From NCBI RefSeq assembly GCF_017795885.1, contig NZ_CP059297.1, positions 868,001-932,000 on the forward strand: a stretch of DNA of 64,000 bases, written 5' to 3'. The notes beneath the pieces are model-generated. The model had not been told where the DNA came from, made no database searches, and was given only the letters and a program-made list of their open reading frames with translations. The stretch is from Brevundimonas sp. AJA228-03. GTDB lineage: Bacteria > Pseudomonadota > Alphaproteobacteria > Caulobacterales > Caulobacteraceae. Both the position numbers and the translations under genes were made by a program. Positions 17,873-28,004 of the stretch are shown here, piece after piece. Each line of letters starts with the position of its first letter. Within the stretch, counting starts at the first letter, position 1.

Positions 17873-19438
17873 ATGAGCAGCTCCGACATGGCCGACACCG
17901 CCCCGCGCAAGGGCACGGGCCTGGCCTTTACCTATGTGACGACGCTGTTCTTCGCATGGGGCTTCGCAACGTCGTTGATCGACCCCCTGATCGCGGCCGT
18001 GCGGGGAGCATTTGCGCTCAGCTTCACAGAGGCGCTGCTGACGCAGTTCGCCTGGTTCACGGCCTACGGCGTCTTCGCCTTGCCTGCCGCATTCGTCCTG
18101 TCACGATTGGGGTATGCCCGTTCGATTGTGGGCGCACTCGCCGTTATGGTTCTGGGGGCGCTCATCGTTCCGGTCTCCACGATCCTCGACTTCTATCCGG
18201 GTGTGCTCGTCGCTCTATTCGTGATCGGCGGGGGCGTCACCCTGCTTCAGGTCGCAGCAAACCCGCTGGCGGCGGCGCTCGGTCCTCAGCGCCAGTCGCA
18301 TTTCCGCCTCGTGCTGTCTCAGGCTTTCAACTCCCTCGGAACGGTTGTTGGGCCGCTTCTGGGAGCGACGGTCATGCTTTCGGGCGGCATATTCGTCGCG
18401 GGCGGGGTGACCGAACTCGGCTCGCTCAGTGCTCTCCTGCTTCTCGGCCTGGGCGTCGCCTTTGGCGCTGTTGCCGGCGCGCTTCTGGGCGCTCTGCGCC
18501 GTGATCTGAAAGCTTGGTTGCCGCTGGGTGCCGCGATCGGTCTCGCTGTGGGATGGCTCGTTTTCCTGCACAACTACGTCGGTGGTCTGGCCCCGTCCGT
18601 TGCGCCACTCAAGCCTGCGATTCAAATCGATTGGTCCCAATTCTTCTCTTTCCAGTCGGACGTCGTTGCCACTGACGCCGCGCTCATCGATCCGACACTT
18701 CGGGCGCAGACTCTCGGCAACATCGACACCGTGTTCCTGGGTCTCGCAGCCTTCTTCGCCATCCTCGCCTTGTTCATCTGGATCATCCGTTCGAAACTGA
18801 CCTCTGCCAACGTCTCGACTGAGCGAAGCGTGTCACCGCTGGAAGCGCTTAAATCCCGTTGGGCTGTTTTCGGGGCCATGGGCATCTTCATCTACGTCGG
18901 ATCCGAGGTCGCGATCGGTAGCCTGATGACCAATTTTCTGGAGTCGCAAAACATTCTGAGCCTGTCGGTGAGTGATGCCGGACGATTGGTGGCTCTGTAT
19001 TGGGCAGGAGCCTTGATGGGTCGTTTCGCCGGCAGTGCCTTGTTGACCCGGATCAAGGCCGCACATCTTCTGATCGTCTGCACCGCGGTCGCAGCCGCCC
19101 TGTGTTTGATTGTCACGCAGACCGGCGGAACGACAGCTGCCTTCGCTGCGCTCGCGGTGGGCCTTTTCAACTCGATCATGTTTCCCGCCATCTTTACGTT
19201 GACTCTTGAGCGAAGCACGGCACCGGCCTCGGCGACGTCTGGCCTTCTGGTGTTCGGGATCATCGGCGGTGCCCTGCTGCCGCTGATGGCCGGTCGGATT
19301 GCGGATGCTGCCGGCGGGGTCATCAATCCTGCATTCTTTGTACCGGTGCTGGGCTATGCGGCCCTGACGATCTTCGCGATCGCGGCGGCGCGGACGGCAC
19401 CACGCAGCGCGATGGCGGGCCCCGTCACAGGCCATTGA
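17873..19438 (+). CDS. FucP/GluP-like MFS sugar transporter
   Basis: 521 residues, about 12 membrane spans, similar to proton-linked fucose/glucose/galactose permeases. Early FFAWGFATSLIDPLI and the GPxxG-like SLGTVVGPLLGATVML stretch fit the FHS family. It has an extended central part (about residues 220-300, including a soluble stretch DWSQFFSFQSDVVATDAAL), making it longer than the usual 410-440 residues. It probably imports a sugar for the adjacent glycosidases. Codon use contains more cgt, gct, ctt and tct than the neighbours and the GC content looks lower by eye, which may indicate acquisition. ATG 17873 is one of two close starts (17888 is the other). Confidence 0.85.
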   Translation: MSSSDMADTAPRKGTGLAFTYVTTLFFAWGFATSLIDPLIAAVRGAFALSFTEALLTQFAWFTAYGVFALPAAFVLSRLGYARSIVGALAVMVLGALIVPVSTILDFYPGVLVALFVIGGGVTLLQVAANPLAAALGPQRQSHFRLVLSQAFNSLGTVVGPLLGATVMLSGGIFVAGGVTELGSLSALLLLGLGVAFGAVAGALLGALRRDLKAWLPLGAAIGLAVGWLVFLHNYVGGLAPSVAPLKPAIQIDWSQFFSFQSDVVATDAALIDPTLRAQTLGNIDTVFLGLAAFFAILALFIWIIRSKLTSANVSTERSVSPLEALKSRWAVFGAMGIFIYVGSEVAIGSLMTNFLESQNILSLSVSDAGRLVALYWAGALMGRFAGSALLTRIKAAHLLIVCTAVAAALCLIVTQTGGTTAAFAALAVGLFNSIMFPAIFTLTLERSTAPASATSGLLVFGIIGGALLPLMAGRIADAAGGVINPAFFVPVLGYAALTIFAIAAARTAPRSAMAGPVTGH

Positions 19439-19538
19439 TCCCGTGTGCTCTGGCAGACGTCGCCTGCCATCCATCCGGCCCTGATGACAGTGCGGAGCGC
19501 CTCCTGTGAGCGGTTGCAGCCATGACGGAGCCCGCCAC

Positions 19539-21833
19539 ATGTCCGACCTCCGGACCCGGACGTCCCGTCGCGCCTTGCTGACCGGTGCGCTCGGAATGGC
19601 CATCGTGGGGGGCCTGATGGCGGCCCCGCGCCGCGCCGCGGCCCAGGTCGCGGCCGACCTGGACCGCGTCGATGCGCTGATCGCGCGCATGACGATCGAG
19701 GAGAAGGCCGGGCAGCTGAACGTGCTGGCCGATCCATTCCGTTTCCGGCCCCAGAACGTCAATCCGCTGGACGGACAGGGCGACCCGGCGCGCGTGACGC
19801 GGATGATCCGCGACGGTCAGGTCGGCTGCCTGTTCAACGGCGTGGGCGCCGAGGCCGGGCGTCGGATCCAGACCCTCGCGGTCGAGCAGACCCGGCTGGG
19901 CATTCCCCTGCTGTTTGCCGCCGACATCATCCACGGGCTGAAGACCGTGTTCCCCGTGCCGCTGGCGGAAGCGGCCGCTTTCGATCCCGACCTGGCCATG
20001 CGCACCGCGCGGGCCGCAGCGGTCGAGGGCGCGGCCTCCGGCATCCACCAGACCTTTGCCCCCATGGTCGACGTGGCCCGGGACCAGCGCTGGGGCCGGG
20101 TGGTCGAGGGTGCGGGCGAGGACGTCTGGCTGAACGAGGTTCTGGCCGTGGCGCGCGTCAAGGGATTCCAGGGCGACAGGGGCCTGGCCGACCGCGATGC
20201 CCTGCTGGCCACACCCAAGCATTTCGCCGCCTATTCCGCCGCGCTGGGCGGGATGGACTACAACACCACTGACATGTCGGACGCGACGCTGAGGGGCACC
20301 TTCCTGCCGCCTTTCAAGGCCGCATTCGATGCGGGTGCCCTGTCGGTCATGACGGCCTTCAACGACATCAATGGCGTCCCGGCCAGCGGCAATCCCTATC
20401 TGCTGACAGAGATCCTGCGCGAGGAGTGGGGCTTTGCCGGCTATGTCGTCACCGACTACACGGCGGATCAGGAGCTGATCGCCCACGGCTTCGCAGCCGA
20501 CGGTCGCGATGCCGCGCGGATCGCCCTGATGGCCGGGGTCGATGCCTCCCTCGTGTCCGGCCTGTTCCTGGAGCACATCCCGGGTCTTGTGGCGTCTGGT
20601 GACGTGCCCATGGCGCGCGTGGATCAGGCTGTCCGGCGCGTGCTGATGACCAAGGCGGCGCTGGGCCTGTTCGACGACCCCTATCGCGGCTGCGATCCGG
20701 AGCGCGAGCGCATCGTCGTGGGGGCCCCGACGCATCGCGATCTCGCGCGGGAAGCGGCGGTGAAATCCATCGTCCTGCTGAAGAATGACGGCGACCTGCT
20801 GCCGCTGAGGGCGGCGGGTCAGAAGATCGCCCTGATCGGGCCCTTCGCCGACGACAGGGATGTGTTCGGCCCCTGGACGATCTGGGGCGACGAGAGCCGC
20901 CGGGTCTCGCTGGCCGAGGGCTTCCTCGCCGTCCTGCACGCCGCGGACGCCTTGACGGTCGTGCAGGGGTCGAACGTCGAGACCGCGCTGTCCGGCGGGA
21001 TCGATGCCGCCGTGCGCGCTGCGTCGGAGGCCGATGTCGTCGTCCTTGCGCTGGGCGAGAGCAGCCGCATGTCGGGTGAGGCCCAGTCCCGCACCGAGAT
21101 CGACATTCCCGCACCCCAGCGCGCCCTGGCCGAGGCCGTCCGCGCGACCGGAAAGCCCGTCGTCGTCCTGCTGCGGAACGGCCGGGCGCTGGATCTGACG
21201 GGTCCGGTCGCGGACGCCGAGGCCATCGCCGTCACCTGGTTCCTGGGCGGCGAGATGGGCCATGCCGTGGCCGATGTGGTCTTCGGCAAGGTCTCGCCGT
21301 CGGGTCGTCTGCCGGTCAGCTTTCCGATGCGCGGCGGCCAGCAGCCCTTCAGCTATGACCACAAGGCGACCGGCCGTCCCGCCGATCCGACCCTGGCGAC
21401 CCAGGAATACACGGCGCGCTATCGCGACATCGCCAACGTCGCCCGCTATCCGTTCGGCCATGGGCTGACCTATGGCGACCTGACCTATGGGGCCGTGACC
21501 CTGTCGAGCCCCGATCTGGCCTGGGACGGCTCTGTCGAGGTCTCGGTCGTGGTCACCAATGCCGGCGACCGCGCGGTAGAGGAAACGGTACAGCTGTACA
21601 TCCATGACCGGGTCGCCAGTCTGACCCAGCCCGTCCGTCGCCTGCGCAATATCCGGAAGCTGCGGATCGATGCGGGCGCGACCGCGACGGCCCGGTTCAC
21701 CCTGGATCGCCGCCAGCTGATGTTCATGGGGGGCGACCGCAGGCTGACCGTCGAACCGGGACAGTTCCACATCTGGGCAGCCCCTTCGGCCCAGGCGGGC
21801 GAACCGGCGCTGTTGACGCTCACCCGCGGCTGA
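19539..21833 (+). CDS. GH3 beta-glucosidase, Tat-exported
   Basis: 764 residues from ATG 19539, with a twin-arginine signal (TSRRALLTGALGMAIVGG) and a cut near AAA-QVA, so periplasmic. The order is the usual GH3 barrel (from about MTIEEKAGQLNVLADPFRF), GH3 C-terminal domain and fibronectin-III-like domain. The nucleophile aspartate lies in GYVVTDYTADQE, a variant of the common VSDW. AxTPKHFAAY-like sequence (ATPKHFAAYSAALGG) supplies the substrate KH pair. It resembles BglX-type beta-glucosidases. A GTG at 19506 would add 11 residues ahead of the signal and is less likely. Its 3' end overlaps the convergent next gene by 14 bp. Confidence 0.92.
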   Translation: MSDLRTRTSRRALLTGALGMAIVGGLMAAPRRAAAQVAADLDRVDALIARMTIEEKAGQLNVLADPFRFRPQNVNPLDGQGDPARVTRMIRDGQVGCLFNGVGAEAGRRIQTLAVEQTRLGIPLLFAADIIHGLKTVFPVPLAEAAAFDPDLAMRTARAAAVEGAASGIHQTFAPMVDVARDQRWGRVVEGAGEDVWLNEVLAVARVKGFQGDRGLADRDALLATPKHFAAYSAALGGMDYNTTDMSDATLRGTFLPPFKAAFDAGALSVMTAFNDINGVPASGNPYLLTEILREEWGFAGYVVTDYTADQELIAHGFAADGRDAARIALMAGVDASLVSGLFLEHIPGLVASGDVPMARVDQAVRRVLMTKAALGLFDDPYRGCDPERERIVVGAPTHRDLAREAAVKSIVLLKNDGDLLPLRAAGQKIALIGPFADDRDVFGPWTIWGDESRRVSLAEGFLAVLHAADALTVVQGSNVETALSGGIDAAVRAASEADVVVLALGESSRMSGEAQSRTEIDIPAPQRALAEAVRATGKPVVVLLRNGRALDLTGPVADAEAIAVTWFLGGEMGHAVADVVFGKVSPSGRLPVSFPMRGGQQPFSYDHKATGRPADPTLATQEYTARYRDIANVARYPFGHGLTYGDLTYGAVTLSSPDLAWDGSVEVSVVVTNAGDRAVEETVQLYIHDRVASLTQPVRRLRNIRKLRIDAGATATARFTLDRRQLMFMGGDRRLTVEPGQFHIWAAPSAQAGEPALLTLTRG

Positions 21834-22686
21834 ATCGCGTCCTGATCGCGGTGACGACATCGGCCACGATCAGGTCGGCCAGACCCCAGGGCTCGATGAG
21901 ATAGCGCCTCGCCAGCCGCTTCGGGTCCCTGACCAGACGATACAGCCACTCGATCCCCAGCGGCCCCATCCAGCGCGGGGCCGCGTTCTGGGCCCCGGCC
22001 TCGTAGTCGAAGGCGGCCCCGACGGAGAAGATCACGCTGTCGGGCAGGGCGTCCAGGTTCTGACCGATCCAGACCTCCTGACGCGGCATGCCCATGCCGA
22101 CGAAAAGGATGTGCGGCCTGAACGCCGCGATCCCGGCCAGCACGGACGCGTTCGCGGCCGATCCGGGTGCGGCATCGAAATAGCCATCGTGCACGGCGAT
22201 GATGGCGGATGGATAGAGGGCCATCAGGCGCTGGCGGGCCGTCTCGGCCACGCCCGGTGCCCCGCCCAGATACAGGACCCGCCATCCCCTGCGGTCGGCC
22301 AGGCTCCAGAAATGGTCGCGCCAGTCCAGATAGGTGCAGCGGTGAAAGGTCCGCCCGTGCACACCCAGTGCTCGCGCGAAGGCGATCAGCGGGGCGGAGT
22401 CGACCTCGACCAGATCGGCCCGCTCATAGAAGGCCGCCATCGCCGGATTGCGCCGGATCAGGTTCAGACTGTTCAGATTGTGATTGGCGACGACCGCCTT
22501 GCGACCTTCGCTCACCCAGGTGTCGACCTGGTGCAGGACCTCTTCGGGACGGACCAGATCCATCGGCTGCCCCAGAAGTTTCACCCGTTCGCGCGCGCGC
22601 CGTGCGGCGCGGATCGGGCGTCGTTCGGCGTTGCGCCGATCGGGCACCAGGGCAGTGTCCATGGCTTGGGGCGACAGATCGACCAT
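21820..22686 (-). CDS. WecG/TagA/CpsF family glycosyltransferase
   Basis: About 288 residues. WecG/TagA enzymes (GT26) transfer N-acetylmannosamine-type sugars to lipid-linked intermediates in envelope polysaccharide synthesis. Typical blocks are VVANHNLNSLNLIRRNP, YERADLVEVDSAPLI, LYLGGAPGVAETARQRL, and the C-terminal VGMGMPRQEVWIGQN, VGAAFDYEAG and GPLGIEWLYRLVRDPKRLARRYL. Several starts are in frame (22707, 22686, 22662). I chose 22686 for a GAG-containing site 6-9 bp upstream. No other polysaccharide genes flank it, so the product is unknown. The acceptor specificity cannot be read from sequence. Confidence 0.85.
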   Translation of the reverse strand: MVDLSPQAMDTALVPDRRNAERRPIRAARRARERVKLLGQPMDLVRPEEVLHQVDTWVSEGRKAVVANHNLNSLNLIRRNPAMAAFYERADLVEVDSAPLIAFARALGVHGRTFHRCTYLDWRDHFWSLADRRGWRVLYLGGAPGVAETARQRLMALYPSAIIAVHDGYFDAAPGSAANASVLAGIAAFRPHILFVGMGMPRQEVWIGQNLDALPDSVIFSVGAAFDYEAGAQNAAPRWMGPLGIEWLYRLVRDPKRLARRYLIEPWGLADLIVADVVTAIRTRFSRG

Positions 22687-22850
22687 GCCGCACTCTGGCC
22701 CGAACATCCTCAAGGGCGGGTGATCGGACAGGCTTAACCGCGTCTGACGGTCAGCTTCGGTCAGGCGACGGCCGCTGCGCGGATACGGTCCAGCTGCTAT
22801 AGCGATGGCTTGCCGGCCTCGCCGGTATCGCACCGCGCTCGGGGGGCACC

Positions 22851-24032
22851 ATGCCGGATCAGATCACCAGGACCACGACCACGTCCTGGTTCAGTCGCGT
22901 CGGCTCGGCCTTCGCCGGCATCCTGTTCGGCATCGTGCTGATCGTCGGCTGTGTCATCGGGCTGGCCTGGAACGAGGGCAATGCGGTCAAGACCGCGCGC
23001 GGCCTGACCGAGGGCGCGGGTCTGGTCGTCGAGGTTCCGGCCACGCCCGTTCAATCCGCGAACGACCAGAAGCTGATCCACGTGACCGGCGGGATCGCCG
23101 TGACCGCGCCGCTGGAGGACACCGAGTTCGGCGTCACGGGCACTGGCGTGAAACTGGCCCGGAACGTCGAAATGTATCAATGGACCGAAGAGTCCAGGAG
23201 CGAGACCCGCACCAGGCTCGGCGGGTCGGAAGAGACGGTCACCACCTACACCTACAGGAAGCAGTGGTCGTCGAGCGCCATCGATTCCAGCGCCTTCGCC
23301 GAGCCTGCCGGTCACGAGAATCCGGAGATGTCGATCGAGGCGACCGAAATCTATGCCCGGGACGCGACGCTTGGCGCCTACAGCCTGGGCGACAGCGTGC
23401 TGAGCCAGGTCGGCGGCGAACAGCCGCTGCCGCTGAATGCCGCCAGCGAGGAGGCCATCCAGGCCGCCGCCGGACAGGGCCGGACGATCAGCGTGGCCCA
23501 GAACCGGATCTATATCGGCGAGGATCCGGCTGCACCGGCGATCGGCGATACCCGCGTCTCCTATGACCTGACCCCGACGGCCCAGATCAGCGTCGTCGCG
23601 CGCCAGAACGGCGAAGATTTCCTGCCGTACCGCACCCGGAACGGTTCCGAGATCCTGCTGGTGGCCGACGGCGACGTGCCGCCCGGCGATATGTTCCAGA
23701 GCGCCCAGGACACGAACAATCTGATCGCCTGGATCATCCGGGTCGTCGGCATGATCCTGCTGATGGCCGGATTCGGCCTGATCCTGGCACCGCTGGGCGT
23801 TCTGGCCGACGTGCTGCCTCTGGCGGGGACGATCGTGCGCATGGGCACGGGCCTGATCGGCTTCGTGCTGGGGCTGATCGTCGGCACGGTGACCATCGCC
23901 CTGGCCTGGCTGGCCTTCCGCCCGGTGACGACCATCATCATCCTGGCCGTCGGGGGCGCGATCGCCTTCGCCGTCTACCGGTTCGGCCGCGGACGGGACA
24001 GGAAGGCTCAGGCGGCCGGCGCGACCACCTGA
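22851..24032 (+). CDS. TMEM43 family membrane protein
   Basis: 393 residues, with an N-terminal membrane span (about residues 17-42), a long extramembrane domain (about 45-290), and three closely spaced C-terminal spans (VVGMILLMAGFGLILAPLG onward). This is the layout of TMEM43/LUMA homologues, whose bacterial role is unknown. Motifs such as AWNEGNAVKTARGLTEGAG near residue 40 and a final hydrophobic ladder support the family. The gene is divergent from the WecG gene and ends 4 bp from the convergent DUF2189 gene. Confidence 0.85.
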   Translation: MPDQITRTTTTSWFSRVGSAFAGILFGIVLIVGCVIGLAWNEGNAVKTARGLTEGAGLVVEVPATPVQSANDQKLIHVTGGIAVTAPLEDTEFGVTGTGVKLARNVEMYQWTEESRSETRTRLGGSEETVTTYTYRKQWSSSAIDSSAFAEPAGHENPEMSIEATEIYARDATLGAYSLGDSVLSQVGGEQPLPLNAASEEAIQAAAGQGRTISVAQNRIYIGEDPAAPAIGDTRVSYDLTPTAQISVVARQNGEDFLPYRTRNGSEILLVADGDVPPGDMFQSAQDTNNLIAWIIRVVGMILLMAGFGLILAPLGVLADVLPLAGTIVRMGTGLIGFVLGLIVGTVTIALAWLAFRPVTTIIILAVGGAIAFAVYRFGRGRDRKAQAAGATT

Positions 24033-24036
24033 CGTC

Positions 24037-24822
24037 TCAGCGTTCGACCATCCGCGTGTACAGGTGCCAGGTGGCATAGCCGAGCACCGGCAGCACGATG
24101 GCCAGGCCGATGAACAGCGGGATCGACCCCAGGATCAGAAGCCCGGCGACCCGCAGGCCCCAGGACACGACCGCGCCCGGATTGCGGCTGACCGCGCGGA
24201 TCGAGGTGCCGACGGCCGTGCCTGCATCGACCGGCCTGTCCACGACCATGGGAAAGGACACCAGCGTCAGGACCACGGTCAGCACTGCGAACACCGCGCC
24301 GACCAGATTGCCCACGATCACCATGGTCCAGCCCTGGGGCGTGGAGAACAGTTGCTCGAACCCGCCGACGATCGTCATGGGCCCCACCTGGGCCAGGGTC
24401 GCCTGATAGATCAGCCAGGCGGCCGCGATCCAGGTCACGAAGAAGACGAGCGACATCAGGGTCAGCATGAACAGCGGCGTCCGGCTGCGTCCGTTCAGGG
24501 GGTCGAAAAAATGGATCCAGCTGGAATCGATCCCCGCTTCCCGCCGTCGGGCGATCTCGTAGAAGCCCGCAGCCACGGCCGGACCCATGACCGACAGACC
24601 GGCGACCAGCGGGAAAAACACGGGCAGCAGCCGGTCGTTCAGCGCCATCACCGCCGCCAGCAGACCCAGCACCGGATAGAGCACCGCCAGGACCAGGACA
24701 TCGCCGCGCTTGGCGTTGAAGTCCTTCCAGCCTTCCGACAGCGCCCAGTTGATGTCGGCTTCCGATATCCGCCGCACGCCGGGTGCGGCGGTCGGGCGAG
24801 GGGTGACGGGAATGCTGGACAT
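24037..24822 (-). CDS. DUF2189 domain integral membrane protein
   Basis: 261 residues with a soluble N-terminus (ISEADINWALSEGWKDFNAKRGD) followed by about six membrane spans. The opening LxEGWxDF motif and the early MGPAVAAGFYEIARRREAG block match the DUF2189 family of unknown function. It is convergent with TMEM43 across only 4 bp. A 124-bp gap separates it from the upstream alpha/beta hydrolase, and that gap holds nothing I can name. Confidence 0.85.
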   Translation of the reverse strand: MSSIPVTPRPTAAPGVRRISEADINWALSEGWKDFNAKRGDVLVLAVLYPVLGLLAAVMALNDRLLPVFFPLVAGLSVMGPAVAAGFYEIARRREAGIDSSWIHFFDPLNGRSRTPLFMLTLMSLVFFVTWIAAAWLIYQATLAQVGPMTIVGGFEQLFSTPQGWTMVIVGNLVGAVFAVLTVVLTLVSFPMVVDRPVDAGTAVGTSIRAVSRNPGAVVSWGLRVAGLLILGSIPLFIGLAIVLPVLGYATWHLYTRMVER

Positions 24823-24946
24823 GGCAGGCTCCGTGGCACGGGCAGGGCGGTGGGAGGCGGGCGAACTCTCGGGATTGGCTACGAAAGGGACGGCGACAGG
24901 TTACCGACGTTAGTCCGCGCAATCCGCCCGCGCCACCGTACCGTCC

Positions 24947-25906
24947 TCACGGCTTGGTGATCGCCCCGGTTGCGGATCGCGCATCCAGCAGGAACGCGCG
25001 CACCGGCGGCAACGACCGTGCCGGGGCCTCCTCCTGCGGCAGATGACCCAGATCCGCGAAGGACACCAGGCGGACATCGGCCAGTTCGCGCTGGTAGTCG
25101 GCCGCATTGGCGAACGGGATCATCGAGTCCTTCTGGCCCCAGACCAGCAGCACCGGGGCCTTGATCCGGCGCAGCATCGGCACGGGATCCCGCAGCACCG
25201 TCTGCTCCATCCGGTCCAGCATGGCCTGCCGCGCACCGGGTGCCAGCATCAGGTCATGGTAGCGGGTGACGGTCGGTCCGGTCAGGGCGGCCGGATCGGC
25301 ATAGCCCACGGCGATGTTCGATTTCAGCAGCCCGCGGGGCAGCACATAGCGCATCGCCTGCATGATGAAGGGTACGTCCGGGGCCTTGCCGTACGCGAAC
25401 CCCGGGCTGGCGAAGCCGTCGGGCGAGACCAGAACCAGCCGGTCGACCCGCTCGGGATGCCTGGCCGCCATCGTCCAGGCCAGCCGCCCGCCGACCGAGT
25501 TCCCGACGAACGACGCCCTCTGCACGCCCAGCCGGTCCATCATCGCCAGCAGCAGGGCGATGACATGGTCGTCGGTATAGTCATCGGCCGGATCAGGCGG
25601 CGACAGACCGGATCCGGGCAGGTCCAGCCGGATGACCCGCAGCGCGTCGTCCAGCCCCTCCGCCCACGGCTCCCAGGTGTGCAGGCTGGAGCCGAACCCG
25701 TGGATCAGGATCACGGCCGGGGCCGCGCGCGGGCCGGTGTCGCGGACGTGCAGCCGGGCGCCGGCCACATCGATCATGTCGCCGGGGCGGGCGAGATACA
25801 GAGGTTCGAGGTCGGCCCGCGTCTTGTCCGGGGCATAAAGCCACGCGCCCAGACCCGGCAGGGCCAGGGCGAGCACGATCAGGGTCACCCGCAGGACCGT
25901 CTTCAT
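24947..25906 (-). CDS. Membrane-anchored alpha/beta hydrolase
   Basis: 319 residues. An uncleaved-looking N-terminal hydrophobic segment (residues 4-25) anchors or exports the protein. The fold is clear: oxyanion HGFGSSLHTWEPW, nucleophile elbow VGNSVGGRLAWTMA, acid in VLLVWGQKDSMIPF and histidine in FADLGHLPQEEAP. The substrate is unknown. It starts 27 bp after hemA in the same direction and could be the last gene of the photosynthesis operon, or simply read-through. It is distinct from BchO, which lies elsewhere in the window. Confidence 0.85.
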   Translation of the reverse strand: MKTVLRVTLIVLALALPGLGAWLYAPDKTRADLEPLYLARPGDMIDVAGARLHVRDTGPRAAPAVILIHGFGSSLHTWEPWAEGLDDALRVIRLDLPGSGLSPPDPADDYTDDHVIALLLAMMDRLGVQRASFVGNSVGGRLAWTMAARHPERVDRLVLVSPDGFASPGFAYGKAPDVPFIMQAMRYVLPRGLLKSNIAVGYADPAALTGPTVTRYHDLMLAPGARQAMLDRMEQTVLRDPVPMLRRIKAPVLLVWGQKDSMIPFANAADYQRELADVRLVSFADLGHLPQEEAPARSLPPVRAFLLDARSATGAITKP

Positions 25907-25933
25907 GCGGTCCCGGACGCGGGGGTCATGCGA

Positions 25934-27151
25934 TCAGGCGGCGACGGCGGTCCGGGCCAGGGCGCAGTGGCTCCAGATCTCGGACAGGGCGTCGATCAGC
26001 CGGTCGATATCGCCGTCGTCATGCACCGGCGAGGGCGTGATCCGCAGCCGCTCGGTGCCCAGGGGCACGGTCGGATAGTTGATCGGCTGCACATAGATCC
26101 CGTGGTGCTCCATCAGCCAGTCCGACACCATCTTGCACTTGTGCGGGTCGCCGACCATCACGGGGATGATATGGCTGTCGTTCGGCATATGCGGGATGCC
26201 GGCAGCGGTCAGGCGATCGCGAACGCGGGCCACGCGGTCCTGATGCCGGGCGCGCTCCATCTCGGACGCCTTCAGGTGCCGGACGCTGGCGGCGGCCCCG
26301 GCGGCGACGGCGGGGGGCAGGGCGGTGGTGAAGATGAAGCCCGAGGCGAAGCTGCGGACATAGTCACAGAGCGCGGCGGAGGCGGCGATGTATCCGCCCA
26401 TGACGCCGAACGCCTTGCCCAGCGTTCCCTCAATGACCGTGATCCGGTCCATCAGGCCCTCGCGCTCGGCGACGCCGCCGCCGCGCGGACCGTAGAGGCC
26501 CACGCCGTGGACCTCGTCCAGATAGGTCATGGCACCGTGCTTTTCGGCCACCTCGACGATCTCGCGGATCGGGCCGATGTCGCCGTCCATCGAATAGACG
26601 CTCTCGAAGGCGACCAGCCTGGGCCGACCGGGCTCGATCTGCGACAGCAGTTCGTCCAGATGCGCCGGGTCGTTGTGGCGGAAGACCTTGTATTCGGCCC
26701 GGCTGTGGCGAATGCCCTCGATCATCGAGGCGTGGTTGCAGGCGTCCGACAGCACGATGCAGTTCGGCAGCCTGGCCGCCAGGGTGCCCAGCGCCGCCCA
26801 GTTCGAGACATAGCCCGAGGTGAACAGCAGGGCCGCCTCCTTGCCGTGCAGGTCGGCCAGCTCGCGTTCCAGCAGGACGTGATGGTGGTTGGTGCCCGAG
26901 ATGTTGCGGGTGCCGCCGGCCCCGGCCCCGCAGCTGTCCAGCGCCTCATGCATGGCGCGCAGCACATGGGCGCTCTGGCCCATGCCGAGATAGTCGTTTG
27001 AGCACCAGACGGTGACCTCGTCGGGCCCATCGCCGTGCTTCCTGGCCTTCGGGAACGACCCGCGCTTGCGCTCCAGCTCGGCGAAGACCCGGTAGTTGCC
27101 GGTTTCGCGCAGCGACTCCAGTTCGGTCTGGAAGAAGGTTTCGTAGTTCAT
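25934..27151 (-). CDS. hemA: 5-aminolevulinate synthase
   Basis: 405 residues. A PLP enzyme that condenses glycine and succinyl-CoA to 5-aminolevulinate, the first step of tetrapyrrole synthesis in alphaproteobacteria. Landmarks are [58 protein letters not shown] and the PLP lysine in [18 protein letters not shown] 27151 ([14 protein letters not shown]) is the family start; a longer in-frame extension enters puhE. Location at the end of the photosynthesis operon suggests a copy dedicated to boosting bacteriochlorophyll supply. Whether another hemA exists in the genome cannot be seen. Confidence 0.97.
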   Translation of the reverse strand: MNYETFFQTELESLRETGNYRVFAELERKRGSFPKARKHGDGPDEVTVWCSNDYLGMGQSAHVLRAMHEALDSCGAGAGGTRNISGTNHHHVLLERELADLHGKEAALLFTSGYVSNWAALGTLAARLPNCIVLSDACNHASMIEGIRHSRAEYKVFRHNDPAHLDELLSQIEPGRPRLVAFESVYSMDGDIGPIREIVEVAEKHGAMTYLDEVHGVGLYGPRGGGVAEREGLMDRITVIEGTLGKAFGVMGGYIAASAALCDYVRSFASGFIFTTALPPAVAAGAAASVRHLKASEMERARHQDRVARVRDRLTAAGIPHMPNDSHIIPVMVGDPHKCKMVSDWLMEHHGIYVQPINYPTVPLGTERLRITPSPVHDDGDIDRLIDALSEIWSHCALARTAVAA

Positions 27152-27176
27152 GGCGGAGGTCCCCCAGGTCATTTTC

Positions 27177-28001
27177 TTATGGATGTTCGTTGATCGGTTC
27201 GCCGGGCGTCGCGAGCGCGACCTGGACGGCGGGTTTGGGTTTGGTTCCATGGCGATGACCCAGCGCCCAGCCCCACAGGGCATGGTCGGGCGAAGGCAGC
27301 ATCAGGAAGCCGTGTTCGAGCAGGCCCAGCGCCGCCAGCATGAACATCAGCGCATAGCCGACCTGGGCCCCGCCCGTGCTCGACAGGGCGGCGTCGCCCA
27401 GCAGCAGGGTGACGACGATCGACAGGCCCAGCGACAGCGGGAACAGGGCGTTGAACCGCGCGCGCCGGAAATAGCTCCGCAGATAGTTCAGGCCGCTCGG
27501 CAGGAAGGTGATCGGCGGATTGGGCACGCCGAGGAAGATGTTCAGCTTGGTCGACAGCCGCATCCCGAACAGAAGCAGGAACGTCAGGGTGCCGGTCTGG
27601 TTCGGCTGGCCCCAGGTCAGGGCGACGAACAGGACGGCGGTCAGGGCCAGCGCGATCTCGTGATGGATCACGGTCTCGGCCGACAGGGTGAACCGCTTCC
27701 AGCCCTGGGCACCGAACGGGCAGGCCGTGCGGCGCGGGCCGGTCAGCTTGCCCATCAGAAAGCCCATCTCATGCCAGCCCCAGACGACCAGGGCGCACCC
27801 GAAGGCAACATAGGCTCCGGAGACCGAGGCGTCCCGCGCGGCAATCATGACGCCCACGGTGGCGACGGCGGCGGCAACGGCATAAAGGCCGAGACTCCAG
27901 CCAAAGGTCCGACGCGGCAGGCGGACCAGCCACAGGATCGCACCGGTGGAGAACCACCAGACGAGGGCCGCGATCACCAGGGGCTGGACAAAAATGGACA
28001 T
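27177..28001 (-). CDS. puhE: Photosynthetic complex assembly protein PuhE (DUF3623)
   Basis: 274 residues, about seven membrane spans. The family block [21 protein letters not shown] near residue 75, the [17 protein letters not shown] span and [18 protein letters not shown] near residue 150 match PuhE, needed for normal levels of RC-LH1 in Rhodobacter. It starts 3 bp after acsF and ends 25 bp before hemA, the usual neighbourhood. Confidence 0.92.
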   Translation of the reverse strand: MSIFVQPLVIAALVWWFSTGAILWLVRLPRRTFGWSLGLYAVAAAVATVGVMIAARDASVSGAYVAFGCALVVWGWHEMGFLMGKLTGPRRTACPFGAQGWKRFTLSAETVIHHEIALALTAVLFVALTWGQPNQTGTLTFLLLFGMRLSTKLNIFLGVPNPPITFLPSGLNYLRSYFRRARFNALFPLSLGLSIVVTLLLGDAALSSTGGAQVGYALMFMLAALGLLEHGFLMLPSPDHALWGWALGHRHGTKPKPAVQVALATPGEPINEHP

Positions 28002-28004
28002 CGA

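Noticed and set aside
19425-21860. 811-codon minus-strand frame opposite the GH3 gene
   Set aside because: Low-complexity Arg/Gly/Asp/His composition and no motifs; the plus-strand GH3 enzyme explains the sequence.
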